In this document: in pieces, positions 25,807 through 33,559 of the stretch
Layout: every line of letters starts with the position of its first letter
Numbering within the stretch: the first letter of the stretch is position 1
Assembly (NCBI GenBank): GCA_031291725.1
Contig: JARLIM010000022.1
Location: 1 to 64,000 of the forward strand
Length of the DNA stretch: 64,000 bases
From: Acetobacteraceae bacterium
GTDB lineage: Bacteria; Pseudomonadota; Alphaproteobacteria; Acetobacterales; Acetobacteraceae
Direction: 5' to 3'
Position numbers and translations under genes: made by a program
Notes under the pieces: model-generated
What the model was told of the DNA's origin: nothing
Database searches by the model: none
What the model saw: the letters and a program-made list of their open reading frames with translations, nothing else

Positions 25807-26375
25807 CAGTGCTTGGCCTCATGATAGGCAAAGCCGATGCTGATCGGCGCCAACACCGCCAACACCGCCAACATCGGCAGCCGCAACACCCCGACAGCCA
25901 CAAAGGTGAGCGCCAAAATCACCGCAGGCACCAGCTTGCGCACCTGCCGCTGCGCCGCCCGCAGCCCCATCGCGCCCGACAGACCAATCGCCGCCGCCGC
26001 CGCACCCGCGAAGGCGAGTTTGGTCTGCGGATAGCGAGAGAGGAACGAATACCCGACCGCCATCATCGCCAGAATGCCCGCCGGTGGAAAAATCACCCCA
26101 GCCGCCGCGGCCAATGCGCCCGGCAATCCGTCCATCCGGTAGCCGATCCACAGCGGCAGATTGACGACATTCACCCCCGGCAGCGCCTGCGCCATCGCAA
26201 GGCCGGTGAGGAACTCCTCCTCCGTCATCCAGCGCCGACGCCCCACGATGTCGCGCATCATCCAGCCCGTCAGCCCGCCGCCGAAGCTGGTGGAGCCGAG
26301 TTTGGCGAAGGCGAGGAACAATTCCCACAAACTGGCCTGCACCCTGGATGCCGCCGCGGTCGATTCGGATGACAA
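25806..26375 (-). CDS. chrA: Chromate transporter, short-chain ChrA subunit
   Basis: The upstream half of the ChrA pair. Motifs: LWELFLAFAKLGSTSFGGG, DIVGRRRWMTEEEFLTGLAM, then QALPGVNVVNLPLWIGYRM, followed by several hydrophobic helices. I choose the TTG at 26375 (SSESTAAASRVQAS...), because GGGAGG stands nine bases before it and because longer starts at 26411 or 26441 would put the reading frame through a perfect 24-bp inverted repeat. From the TTG the protein has 189 residues. First gene of the leftward chrA-chrA-bicupin-eutA operon. Confidence 0.88.
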   Translation of the reverse strand: MSSESTAAASRVQASLWELFLAFAKLGSTSFGGGLTGWMMRDIVGRRRWMTEEEFLTGLAMAQALPGVNVVNLPLWIGYRMDGLPGALAAAAGVIFPPAGILAMMAVGYSFLSRYPQTKLAFAGAAAAAIGLSGAMGLRAAQRQVRKLVPAVILALTFVAVGVLRLPMLAVLAVLAPISIGFAYHEAKH

Positions 26376-26459
26376 AGCCCTGCACCTCCCCGTGAGGATA
26401 ATGCCTAGCATCCCCCTGCCTGCCCCGGCGTCAACCCTCACGGGGAGGTGCAGGGCTTT
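26374..26459. promoter_or_regulatory. Perfect 24-bp inverted repeat with 38-base loop in a divergent intergenic region
   Basis: The arms at 26374-26397 and 26436-26459 are exact reverse complements. The left arm carries, on the minus strand, the GGGGAGG ribosome site and the first bases of the TTG start codon of chrA, so an mRNA starting beyond the right arm would hide this site in a 24-bp stem. The right arm carries the same site pointing toward the plus-strand gene. The element could act as an operator, an mRNA switch or an insulator. Confidence 0.75.
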
Positions 26460-26515
26460 CCTAGGATGCGAAAAAGCCGCACGATAGCGATATACAATTC
26501 GATGGATTCACCCCG

Positions 26516-28411
26516 ATGTCGCCCGCATTTCGCCATGCCCTCACCCGCCACCCGCTCTCGATTGCCACCGTCTCGCTGGCCGGCACGTTGCAGGAGAAGT
26601 TGGAGGCGGCGGCCAATATCGGCTTTGACGGGGTGGAGATCTTCGAGAACGACCTGCTCACCTTCGACGGCACACCGGAAGACGTGCGGCGGATGTGCGA
26701 CGATCTTGGGCTGAATATCGACATCTTCCAGCCCTTCCGCGACTTCGAAGCGATGCCGGAGCCCTTCCGCAGCCGCAATCTCGACCGTGCCGAACGGAAA
26801 TTCGACGTCATGCAGGCGCTCGGCACCGATCTGGTGCTGGTCTGCACCACCACCCACCCGGCCGCCATTGACGACACTGAGCGCGCGATTGCCGATTTCC
26901 GCGAGATGGCCGAACGCGCCGCCCGCCGTGGCCTGCGCATCGGCGTCGAGGGGCTGGCATGGTCGCGCTTCAACAATCGATGGCGTCAGGTCTGGGATAT
27001 CGTCCAGCGCGTTGACCATCCGAATTGCGGCCTGATCGTCGATTCCTTCCACACCCTCAGCCTCGGCGATGACCCGTCCGGCATTGCCAGGATTCCCGGC
27101 GAAAAGCTGTTCTATGTCCAGCTTGCCGATGCGCCGAAGCTGTCGATGGACGTGCTGTCCTGGAGCCGCCATTTCCGCAATTTCCCCGGCCAAGGCCAAC
27201 TCGACTGCGCAGGCTTCGTCCGCGCCGTGCTCGATTCGGGCTATGGCGGCCCGCTCTCGCTGGAAATCTTCAACGATGATTTCCGCGCAACCCAAGCCCG
27301 GCTGACCGCGCGGGACGGCCTGCGCAGTCTGGTCTTCGTGCAATCGCAAATCGGCGAGCTCGACCTGCCCGCGCCGCCGGTGTTCGATGGCGTGGAATTC
27401 CTCGAATTCGCCTGCGATCCCACCACCCGCGACGCGCTGGGCAACACACTGACCACGATGGGCTTCCGCCGCATCGGCGAGCATCGCTCGAAAGACGTGA
27501 CGCTGTATCGCCAGGGCCGCATCCACATGGTGCTCAATGCCGAGCAGGATTCCTCGGCCTCCGAGCATTTCCTGCTGCACGGCCCCTCGGTCTGCGCCAT
27601 CGCCCTGCGCGTGGACAGCGCCGCCCGCGCCCTCGCCCGCGCCCGCGCGCTGCTCTGCCCCGATTGGCAGGAACGGATCGGCGAAGGCGAACGCCGCATC
27701 CCCGCCGTCCGTGCGCCGGATGGCACGCTGATCTATCTGGTTGAGCCCAATGCCGAGGGCCGCTCGATCTTCGAAGACGATTTCATTCTCAGCGACACAG
27801 GCGGCGAGTCGTTGCTCGGCGACGTGGATCATGTCGCGCAAGCCCTGCCGACCGGGCGGATGGACAGCTACGTGCTGTTCTACCGCTCCATCTTCGGCTT
27901 CACCGCGCAACCCACCTTCGAGCTGCCCGACCCCTATGGCCTGATCCGCAGCCGCGCGATGCTGAGTGTGGATGCAACCGTGCGTCTGCCGCTGAACATT
28001 TCCGAAAGCCGCGAGACCGCCACCGGCCGTTTCGTCTCCGCCTTTGCCGGCGCCGGCGTGCACCACATGGCGTTCTCCACCACCGACATCTACGCAGCCG
28101 TGGCTGAGATGCGCGCCAAGGGTGCCCGCTTCCTGCCGATCCCCGCCAATTACTACGACGACATCGCCGCCCGTCATGGTCTGGACGATGCGGAAATCGC
28201 CAAGTTGCAGGCGCTCGACCTGCTCTATGACCGCGACGACAAAGGCGTGTTCATCCACGCCTTCACCGAGACGTTCGAAGACCGCTTCTTCTTCGAAGTG
28301 GTGCAACGCGATGGCTATGACGGGTTTGGCGCGCCGAATGCCTCCGTGCGCATGGCCGTGCAGGCACAACGGCGTGAGGCGGCGAAGCTGGGGGCGCGGT
28401 TGGTTTTGTAA
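26516..28411 (+). CDS. quiC: 3-Dehydroshikimate dehydratase, QuiC-type, fused to an HPPD-like domain
   Basis: Converts 3-dehydroshikimate to protocatechuate in quinate/shikimate catabolism. The 631-residue product has two parts. Residues about 1-280 form a xylose-isomerase-like TIM barrel (FDGVEIFENDLLTFDG, FQPFRDFE, RIGVEGLAWS, LIVDSFHTL, GPLSLEIFND) whose acidic residues bind the metal. Residues about 290-620 resemble 4-hydroxyphenylpyruvate dioxygenase, with VDHVAQALP, GAGVHHMAFSTTDIY and RFFFEVVQRDGYDGFG giving the two histidines and the glutamate of the iron site. The fusion matches bacterial QuiC. A quinate/shikimate dehydrogenase gene lies downstream. Confidence 0.88.
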   Translation: MSPAFRHALTRHPLSIATVSLAGTLQEKLEAAANIGFDGVEIFENDLLTFDGTPEDVRRMCDDLGLNIDIFQPFRDFEAMPEPFRSRNLDRAERKFDVMQALGTDLVLVCTTTHPAAIDDTERAIADFREMAERAARRGLRIGVEGLAWSRFNNRWRQVWDIVQRVDHPNCGLIVDSFHTLSLGDDPSGIARIPGEKLFYVQLADAPKLSMDVLSWSRHFRNFPGQGQLDCAGFVRAVLDSGYGGPLSLEIFNDDFRATQARLTARDGLRSLVFVQSQIGELDLPAPPVFDGVEFLEFACDPTTRDALGNTLTTMGFRRIGEHRSKDVTLYRQGRIHMVLNAEQDSSASEHFLLHGPSVCAIALRVDSAARALARARALLCPDWQERIGEGERRIPAVRAPDGTLIYLVEPNAEGRSIFEDDFILSDTGGESLLGDVDHVAQALPTGRMDSYVLFYRSIFGFTAQPTFELPDPYGLIRSRAMLSVDATVRLPLNISESRETATGRFVSAFAGAGVHHMAFSTTDIYAAVAEMRAKGARFLPIPANYYDDIAARHGLDDAEIAKLQALDLLYDRDDKGVFIHAFTETFEDRFFFEVVQRDGYDGFGAPNASVRMAVQAQRREAAKLGARLVL

Positions 28412-28421
28412 CCACCGGCAC

Positions 28422-28499
28422 GCCGCAGGGTGGGTCCCGAAGGGTCCCACCAACATGGCACGCCCCGCGGTGGGGCTTTGCGGCACACACCCTACCGGC
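28422..28499. repeat. Dispersed palindromic repeat, family A copy 2
   Basis: Shares AGGGTGGGTCCC, the AAGGG spacer and GTCCCACCA with the copy at 1230-1290, and ends in CACACCCTACCGGC, the imperfect complement of its beginning GCCGCAGGGTGGGT. A second inner hairpin (CGCCCCGCGGTGGGGC) is present here only. It lies right behind quiC and might serve as a transcript end. Confidence 0.6.
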
Positions 28500-28564
28500 G
28501 ACCGCTCAGCCGCAATTCCCGCATGAGCACGCGCTCACACGGGCGACATCGGGCGATGTCTGAA

Positions 28565-28762
28565 TCAGGCGGCCTTGCCCATAATCTGCTTCGCCACCAA
28601 CCACGCCACCCCACCGCCCACCGCGAAGGCGGCAACACAGACCGGGGCGATCAGGTGCATTGCCTGAGCCGACAGGCTGGGAACGGCCAGCAGCACCGTC
28701 ACCGCGATACCCGCCATCAGCGTGCCGGCGACGAGCCATACAATCAGAGCCACTTTCAACAT
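28565..28762 (-). CDS. Small two-helix membrane protein, hypothetical
   Basis: A 65-residue membrane protein: LKVALIVWLVAGTLMAGIAVTVL as first helix, then AVPSLSAQAMHLIAPVCVAAFAVGG with a second helix and VAWLVAKQIMGKAA at the end. Short proteins of this layout, beginning MLKVALIVW and carrying VPSLSxQAM, occur in several alphaproteobacteria; function unknown. The ATG at 28762 has GGAG seven bases upstream; an ATG six bases earlier is badly placed. Confidence 0.7.
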   Translation of the reverse strand: MLKVALIVWLVAGTLMAGIAVTVLLAVPSLSAQAMHLIAPVCVAAFAVGGGVAWLVAKQIMGKAA

Positions 28763-28845
28763 GGACATTCTCCAAAGCCGAGACGCATCGATCAAAATCC
28801 CCCAGCGCCGACAGAATAGGGCCTTGCGACGCTTTCGGAATTGAT

Positions 28846-28876
28846 TTGAAACAAATGTTAATTATCGAAATATCAT
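28846..28876 (+). promoter_or_regulatory. Possible promoter of the quinate/shikimate dehydrogenase gene
   Basis: In a conspicuously AT-rich stretch, TTGAAA at 28846-28851 stands 19 bases before TATCAT at 28871-28876. Spacing is longer than ideal, so this is only a candidate. A small palindrome AACCAAACGGTT follows at about 28917, near the gene start, and could be a regulator site. Confidence 0.3.
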
Positions 28877-28956
28877 ACACCCCATTGCGTAAATCCGCTT
28901 TCTCTTGCCCCAATTAACCAAACGGTTCATAACCCCTCCAATCGAGGAGGATCCCC

Positions 28957-29823
28957 ATGCCCACGCGTGATGCTCATACTTATCTCACCGGCTTGATCGG
29001 CACCGGCATCGGCGCATCGTTGACGCCTGCGATGCATGAGCGTGAAGCGGCCGAGCAGGGGTTTCGCCAGATCTACCAGATCATCGACCTCAGCGCGTTG
29101 AAGCTCGGCGTGGAGGCACTGCCGGAATTGCTCATCGCCGCCCAGCGTATGGGCTTCACCGGCCTGAACATCACCCACCCGTGCAAGCAGGCAATCATCC
29201 CACTGCTTGATGAGTTGTCGCCGCATGCCAAGGCGCTGAACGCGGTCAACACCGTGCTGTTCCGCGATGGCCGCAGCATCGGCCACAACACCGATTGGTC
29301 AGGCTATGCCGAGGCGTTCCGTCGCGGGCTGCCGAAGGCCGATCTCCGCCGCGTGGTGCAGATTGGCACTGGCGGTGCGGGCGGCGCTGTCGCCTATGCG
29401 CTGCTCACCTTGGGCGTGCAGACGCTCATGCTGCACGATATCGACCCGTCCCGCGCCGAAGCCGTGGCCGCCTCGCTGTGCGAGACTTTTGGCGCAGGCC
29501 GCGCGGTTGTGGTGAGCGATCCGCAACAGGACATCGCATCGGCCAGCGGTCTGGTGAACTGCACGCCGATTGGCATGGCGAAATATCCTGGCACGGCGGT
29601 GCCGGTGGAATTCCTGCATTCGGGCCTGTTCGTCAGCGAGATCATCTATTTCCCGTTGGAGACCGAATTGCTGCGCGCGGCGAAGGCAATTGGCTGCCAA
29701 ACGCTCAACGGTGGCGGGATGGCGGTCTTCCAGGCGGTGGACGCATTCCGCCTGTTCACCGATGCCGCGCCGGATGCCGAGCGCATGCGGCGGCATTTCG
29801 CGCAACTGACCGGAGCGGTCTAA
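28957..29823 (+). CDS. Quinate/shikimate dehydrogenase (QsuD-like, AroE superfamily)
   Basis: NAD(P)-dependent oxidoreductase of 288 residues. Substrate-binding half: TYLTGLIGTGIGASLTPAMH, GLNITHPCKQ with the catalytic lysine, and NAVNTVLF; nucleotide half: QIGTGGAGGAVAYALL near residues 131-146. The GLIGxGIxxSLTPxMHE and NxTHPCKQ variants are typical of catabolic quinate/shikimate dehydrogenases (corynebacterial QsuD) rather than biosynthetic AroE, which usually has NVTxPHK. With quiC upstream it gives the route quinate or shikimate to dehydro-acid to protocatechuate. GAGGAGG precedes the ATG. The stop overlaps that of the convergent TetR gene. Confidence 0.88.
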   Translation: MPTRDAHTYLTGLIGTGIGASLTPAMHEREAAEQGFRQIYQIIDLSALKLGVEALPELLIAAQRMGFTGLNITHPCKQAIIPLLDELSPHAKALNAVNTVLFRDGRSIGHNTDWSGYAEAFRRGLPKADLRRVVQIGTGGAGGAVAYALLTLGVQTLMLHDIDPSRAEAVAASLCETFGAGRAVVVSDPQQDIASASGLVNCTPIGMAKYPGTAVPVEFLHSGLFVSEIIYFPLETELLRAAKAIGCQTLNGGGMAVFQAVDAFRLFTDAAPDAERMRRHFAQLTGAV

Positions 29824-30473
29824 GCCGCCTCCGCATACCCCAACAGCCCCAGCACCGCATCCGTCAGCAATCTCTTATGACGGGTGCGGACATCAGGCTC
29901 GCCCATATCTTGCCCGAACAGCGTGCCGAAGCTGTGGCGGTTGCCGACGCGATAGAAGCTGATCGCGCTGATGAACATGTGCAGATCGAGCAGATCAATC
30001 GGCTTGGTGAACACCCCCATCGCCCGCCCACGCGCCACGATATCGGCCAGCGTGTCGATCGCCGTCAGGTTCAGGGTGCGGATGGTCTCCGAGCCCTTCA
30101 GATAGCGCGCGTAATGGATGTTCTCGATACACACCAGGCGCACGAAATCCGGGCTTTCATCGTGATGGTCGGCCGTGGCCTCCACCAATTGCCGAATCGC
30201 CTCCGCCGGATGCAGCGTGGCAAGTGACAGTTTCGATTCGCGGTCGCGGATCTCGCAATAAGCCTGTTCCAGCACCGCGAGGTACAGCCCCTCCTTGCTG
30301 CCGAAATAATAATAGATCATCCGCTTGGTGGTCTGCGTGCGGGCGGCAATCGCGTCCACCCGGCCACCGGCCAGCCCGTGCTCGGCGAATTCCTCACGCG
30401 CAACCCGCATGATATCGGCCTTGGTGCGCTCGGCATCCGGGCGGCGGGTGGTTTTTTCAGCGGGTTCAGACAT
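29820..30473 (-). CDS. TetR/AcrR family transcriptional regulator
   Basis: A 217-residue repressor. The helix-turn-helix at about residues 12-60 has ADIMRVAREEFAEHGLAGGR, VDAIAARTQTTKRMIYYYFG and SKEGLYLAVLEQAY. The ligand-binding domain follows with DFVRLVCIENIHYARYL and LHMFISAISFYRVGNRHSF, of the kind found in regulators of aromatic-compound genes. Convergent with the dehydrogenase gene (stops overlap) and downstream of an ABC permease gene, so it is a candidate regulator of either. ATG at 30473 chosen; an in-frame TTG at 30497 is less likely. Confidence 0.9.
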   Translation of the reverse strand: MSEPAEKTTRRPDAERTKADIMRVAREEFAEHGLAGGRVDAIAARTQTTKRMIYYYFGSKEGLYLAVLEQAYCEIRDRESKLSLATLHPAEAIRQLVEATADHHDESPDFVRLVCIENIHYARYLKGSETIRTLNLTAIDTLADIVARGRAMGVFTKPIDLLDLHMFISAISFYRVGNRHSFGTLFGQDMGEPDVRTRHKRLLTDAVLGLLGYAEAA

Positions 30474-30493
30474 GCAGCGCGCTTTCGACACCT

Positions 30494-31348
30494 TCAATGC
30501 GGCCGCGAATCCGGCACACCGCCATCAGCATAGCAGAATCGCCAGCGCAACACGCGGCCTTCCAGCACCCGCACCATGGCGTCACTCGCCAAACCCAGCA
30601 GCGCATAGACCAGCAGGCCAACCACGATCACATCGGTGCGCAGAAAATCGCGCGCATCGGTGATCAGAAAGCCGATGCCGGATTGCGCATTCACCTGCTC
30701 ACCCACCACCAAACTCAGCCACGCCATGCCCATCGACTGCCGCAGCCCCACCAAAGCGGCAGGCAAGGCGGCTGGCAGGATGACCAGCCGGATCAGTTGT
30801 ACACGACTGAGCCCCAGCGCGTTGCCCGCATCCACCAGCCCGGTCGCCACCCCACGAATGCCCGCGAACAGATTGAGATAGAGCGGAAACAACGCGCCCA
30901 TCGCCACGAGTGCGAGCTTGGGAGCCTCGCCGATGCCGAACCACAGGATGAACAGCGGCACCAGCCCCAGGAATGGCAGCGTGCGCAGCGCCTGCAACGG
31001 CGGGTCAACCACATCCTCGCCAGCCCGGCTCAACCCGGCCACCAGCGCCAAAGCCACGCCGAGCGACAGGCCGATGGCAGCCCCGGCCAGCACGCGGGTG
31101 AGTGATACCAAAAGGTGATGCGGCAACACACCGGAGATCGACATCTCCCAAGCGGTGGCGAAGATCGTGCTGGGGGCCGCCAGCAAGCGGGGGGAGAGCA
31201 GCCCGGACATCGACGCCACTTGCCACGCCGCCAGCAACACCAGCAGCGAGACGGCACGGCGCGGAATGACGGCAGCGCTAATGCGGCGGTTGATTGTGCG
31301 TCTCCTGCCAGCGAACCAATCGCGCCATTTCCGCCTGCCGCGACTCAA
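30494..31348 (-). CDS. ABC transporter permease, SsuC/TauC type, without partner genes
   Basis: Inner-membrane permease of about six helices (SLLVLLAAWQVASMSG, LAGAAIGLSLGVALALVAG, LPFLGLVPLFILWFG, PLYLNLFAGIRG, VIVVGLLVYALLGLASDA). The EAA loop is DAGNALGLSRVQLIRLVILP near residue 180. The family imports sulfonates, taurine, nitrate or pyrimidine precursors, but neither the ATPase nor the binding protein is in the window, so it is an orphan. The only N-terminal start in frame with room for the first helix is a TTG at 31348, which overlaps the preceding gene by 71 bp; a GTG further in is the alternative. Confidence 0.8.
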   Translation of the reverse strand: MSRGRRKWRDWFAGRRRTINRRISAAVIPRRAVSLLVLLAAWQVASMSGLLSPRLLAAPSTIFATAWEMSISGVLPHHLLVSLTRVLAGAAIGLSLGVALALVAGLSRAGEDVVDPPLQALRTLPFLGLVPLFILWFGIGEAPKLALVAMGALFPLYLNLFAGIRGVATGLVDAGNALGLSRVQLIRLVILPAALPAALVGLRQSMGMAWLSLVVGEQVNAQSGIGFLITDARDFLRTDVIVVGLLVYALLGLASDAMVRVLEGRVLRWRFCYADGGVPDSRPH

Positions 31349-31544
31349 TGATCGTCAGAGCAGCCGCGCGCAAATCCGGCTCCTGGCCGTATTGCAACTC
31401 ACCGCGCGCAATGTCCACCGCCGCCTGATCCTGCGCGATCATGGCGGCGATGAAATCGCGGTCTGGGTCAGATGTCATTGTGGCTGCCGCCAAGGTCCGA
31501 TGGGTCAGCAACAGCCCGGCGAGCACAGTGGCATACCGCATCAC
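31278..31544 (-). CDS. DUF305-like exported protein lacking the histidine pair
   Basis: An 88-residue protein with a short signal sequence (RYATVLAGLLLTHRTLAAA). The mature helix pair DRDFIAAMIAQDQAAVDIAR, ELQYGQEPDLRAAALTIIES and RQAEMARLVRWQ aligns with DUF305, whose canonical motif is MIPHHQGAIDMA. Here the two metal-binding histidines are replaced by QD, so copper or silver binding is doubtful. GGAGG stands six bases before the ATG pair at 31544/31541. Its end overlaps the permease gene by 71 bp. Confidence 0.7.
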   Translation of the reverse strand: MMRYATVLAGLLLTHRTLAAATMTSDPDRDFIAAMIAQDQAAVDIARGELQYGQEPDLRAAALTIIESRQAEMARLVRWQETHNQPPH

Positions 31545-31597
31545 ACGCCTCCACAGCGGATGGACAGACCGAGCCGCAATCGATCCGCCCTGTCATC

Positions 31598-32023
31598 TCA
31601 CACCACCGATAACGTCACATCGACGTTGTTGCGCGTCGCGTTGGAATACGGGCAGACCTGATGGGCAGCGTTGACCAGGCTCGTCGCCTCGTCTCGCGAC
31701 AGGCCGGGAAGCGCGATCCTCAATTCCGCGGTGATCCCGAAGCCACCCTCCGAACGCGGGCCGATGCCGATGGTGGCGGCAACCGTGGTGTCGGCGGGCA
31801 CTTTCGGTCCGCCCTGGCTTGCCACAAATTTCATCGCCCCCAGAAAACAGGCAGAATAACCGGCGGCGAAAAGCTGTTCGGGATTGTTGCCAGGCCCACC
31901 GGCCCCGCCCAACTCCTTCGGCGTTGCCAATTTAACTTCCAGCGCGCCATCCACCGTACGCGCATGGCCGTCGCGACCGCCGGTGGCGGTGGCCGTGGTG
32001 TGATACAACGCATTGACTGTCAT
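31598..32023 (-). CDS. ohr: Organic hydroperoxide resistance protein, Ohr/OsmC family
   Basis: Thiol peroxidase that reduces organic hydroperoxides. The 141-residue product starts [20 protein letters not shown]. It has both redox cysteines, [13 protein letters not shown] near residue 60 and [15 protein letters not shown] near residue 125, plus the arginine region GHARTVDG. Family length is normal. AAGGGGG precedes the ATG at 32023. No OhrR-type regulator gene is adjacent; mntH follows on the same strand upstream, another peroxide-defence gene. Confidence 0.94.
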   Translation of the reverse strand: MTVNALYHTTATATGGRDGHARTVDGALEVKLATPKELGGAGGPGNNPEQLFAAGYSACFLGAMKFVASQGGPKVPADTTVAATIGIGPRSEGGFGITAELRIALPGLSRDEATSLVNAAHQVCPYSNATRNNVDVTLSVV

Positions 32024-32100
32024 GATCGCGCCCCCTTCCTGCAGTTCATATCCACACAGAAGAGATGGTCGCACATCATGCCCGGTGCAACATGGCGCAC

Positions 32101-33402
32101 CTATCCGATGAAATCGAATCCCGCCATTTGCAACAAAAGGATGACGTTCAACGCCAAAATCACCACCGCACACGCAATGGCCAGCGCATGCACACGGTTC
32201 GAATTGGCGAATACCCCCATCACATCGCGGCGCCGCGTCAGCCAGATCAACGCGATCATCGGAATGGGCAACACCAGGCTGAGCACCACCTGGCTATAGA
32301 CCAGCGTGTCTGTCGGGTTCACGCCCAGCGCCACCACCACCAGCGCCGGCGCCATCGTGATCACCCGGCGCAGCCAGATCGGGATGCGGAAGCCAACGAA
32401 GCCCTGCATCACCATCTGCCCGGCCATCGTGCCCACCACCGAACTGGAGACGCCCGAGGCCAGCAACGACACCAAAAACACCGCCGCCGCCGCTCCGCCG
32501 AGCAATGGGGTGAGTGAATGGTAAGCGGTCTCGATCTCCGACACGTCGCTATGCCCCGCATGGAAGGCACTGGCGGCCATCACCACCATGGCCATGTTCA
32601 CCAATCCTGCGAGCGTCAAGGCAATCAACACCTCGCGGTTGGAAAAGCGGAGCAGCATACGCCGCATCAGATCGTTGGGGGCGGCCACGCGGGATTGGGT
32701 GAGGCCGGAATGCAGATACAGCGCGTGTGGCATCACCGTCGCGCCCACAATGCCCACCGCAATCGTCACCGCATCGCCATCGGCCAGGCGCGGCACAATG
32801 GTGCCCAGCGCCACCCCCTGCCACGAGATCGGCGCGATCACCAATTCGATCAGATAGCACAAGGCAATCAGGCACACGAACGCGCCGATCACCAATTCCA
32901 ACGGCCGAAATCCGCGCTTGTCAGTCAGCAAAATGGCGTAGGTGATCACCGCCGTGGCCGCCATGCCGGTGAACATCGATACGCCCAGCAACAGCGACAG
33001 CCCAATGGCGCCGCCGAGGAATTCGGCCAGATCGGTCGCCATCGCGGCAATTTCACTCACCACCCACATCGCCCACACCAGCGGGCGCGGCAGATGCTCG
33101 CGGCTCAGTTCCGCCAGATTATGTCCGGTGACAATCCCAAGCTTGGCCGACAACGCCTGAAACAGCATAGCCAACGCACTGGCCAGCGCCACCACCCAGA
33201 GCAGCGAATAGCCGTAGCGCGCACCGGCCTGAATGTTGGTCGCGAAATTTCCAGGGTCCATATAGGCAATCGATGCAATCACCGCGGGACCGGCGAACAA
33301 CGAAGCTGTCCGCGCCCGCCCCAATCGCGTGCCGCGCAACACCGCGCCCATCTCCAGCGCATTGCGCTCCGACAAATTCGGTTTGACCTGAAAACCGTCC
33401 AT
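32101..33402 (-). CDS. mntH: Nramp family divalent metal (Mn2+/Fe2+) transporter
   Basis: Proton-coupled importer, 433 residues with 11 predicted helices. The metal site is formed by DPGN in [16 protein letters not shown] (helix 1) and by MPH in [16 protein letters not shown] (helix 6); [19 protein letters not shown] is the conserved helix 3 motif. I choose the ATG at 33402 because GGAGG lies upstream of it, at a longish 11 bases; earlier ATGs at 33420 and 33429 lack a site, and the last abuts an operator-like palindrome. Divergent from an SDR gene. Confidence 0.93.
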   Translation of the reverse strand: MDGFQVKPNLSERNALEMGAVLRGTRLGRARTASLFAGPAVIASIAYMDPGNFATNIQAGARYGYSLLWVVALASALAMLFQALSAKLGIVTGHNLAELSREHLPRPLVWAMWVVSEIAAMATDLAEFLGGAIGLSLLLGVSMFTGMAATAVITYAILLTDKRGFRPLELVIGAFVCLIALCYLIELVIAPISWQGVALGTIVPRLADGDAVTIAVGIVGATVMPHALYLHSGLTQSRVAAPNDLMRRMLLRFSNREVLIALTLAGLVNMAMVVMAASAFHAGHSDVSEIETAYHSLTPLLGGAAAAVFLVSLLASGVSSSVVGTMAGQMVMQGFVGFRIPIWLRRVITMAPALVVVALGVNPTDTLVYSQVVLSLVLPIPMIALIWLTRRRDVMGVFANSNRVHALAIACAVVILALNVILLLQMAGFDFIG

Positions 33403-33430
33403 GCGTGTCCAATCCTCCATTGGCAACATG

Positions 33431-33448
33431 ATGTAGCATTGGCTACAC
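33431..33448 (-). promoter_or_regulatory. MntR-like operator upstream of mntH
   Basis: TGTAGC-ATTG-GCTACA (33432-33447) is a perfect 6-bp inverted repeat with 4-base centre. It matches the TAGCAnnGGCTA core of the manganese regulator MntR site known before E. coli mntH. Its place directly before the mntH start supports manganese repression. Confidence 0.5.
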
Positions 33449-33559
33449 TTTGAGCAAGTGGATAAAACAACAATTCGCTCGCGGCACGGCCTGGCCTATC
33501 GCGTCCGGCGCGGCAGGCTGTATCATCCCCGAAGCCATGCTAAATGGCGGGAGAGCGAC

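Noticed and set aside
26398..26515. A riboswitch before quiC
   Set aside because: Considered because of the folded leader, but no known conserved riboswitch motif (for example TPP or cobalamin box) was found; only the inverted repeat is evident.
26438..28486. 682-codon open frame antisense to quiC
   Set aside because: Exact shadow of the quiC frame in GC-rich DNA; the translation is His/Gly/Arg-rich without any recognisable domain, while the plus strand encodes a clear enzyme.
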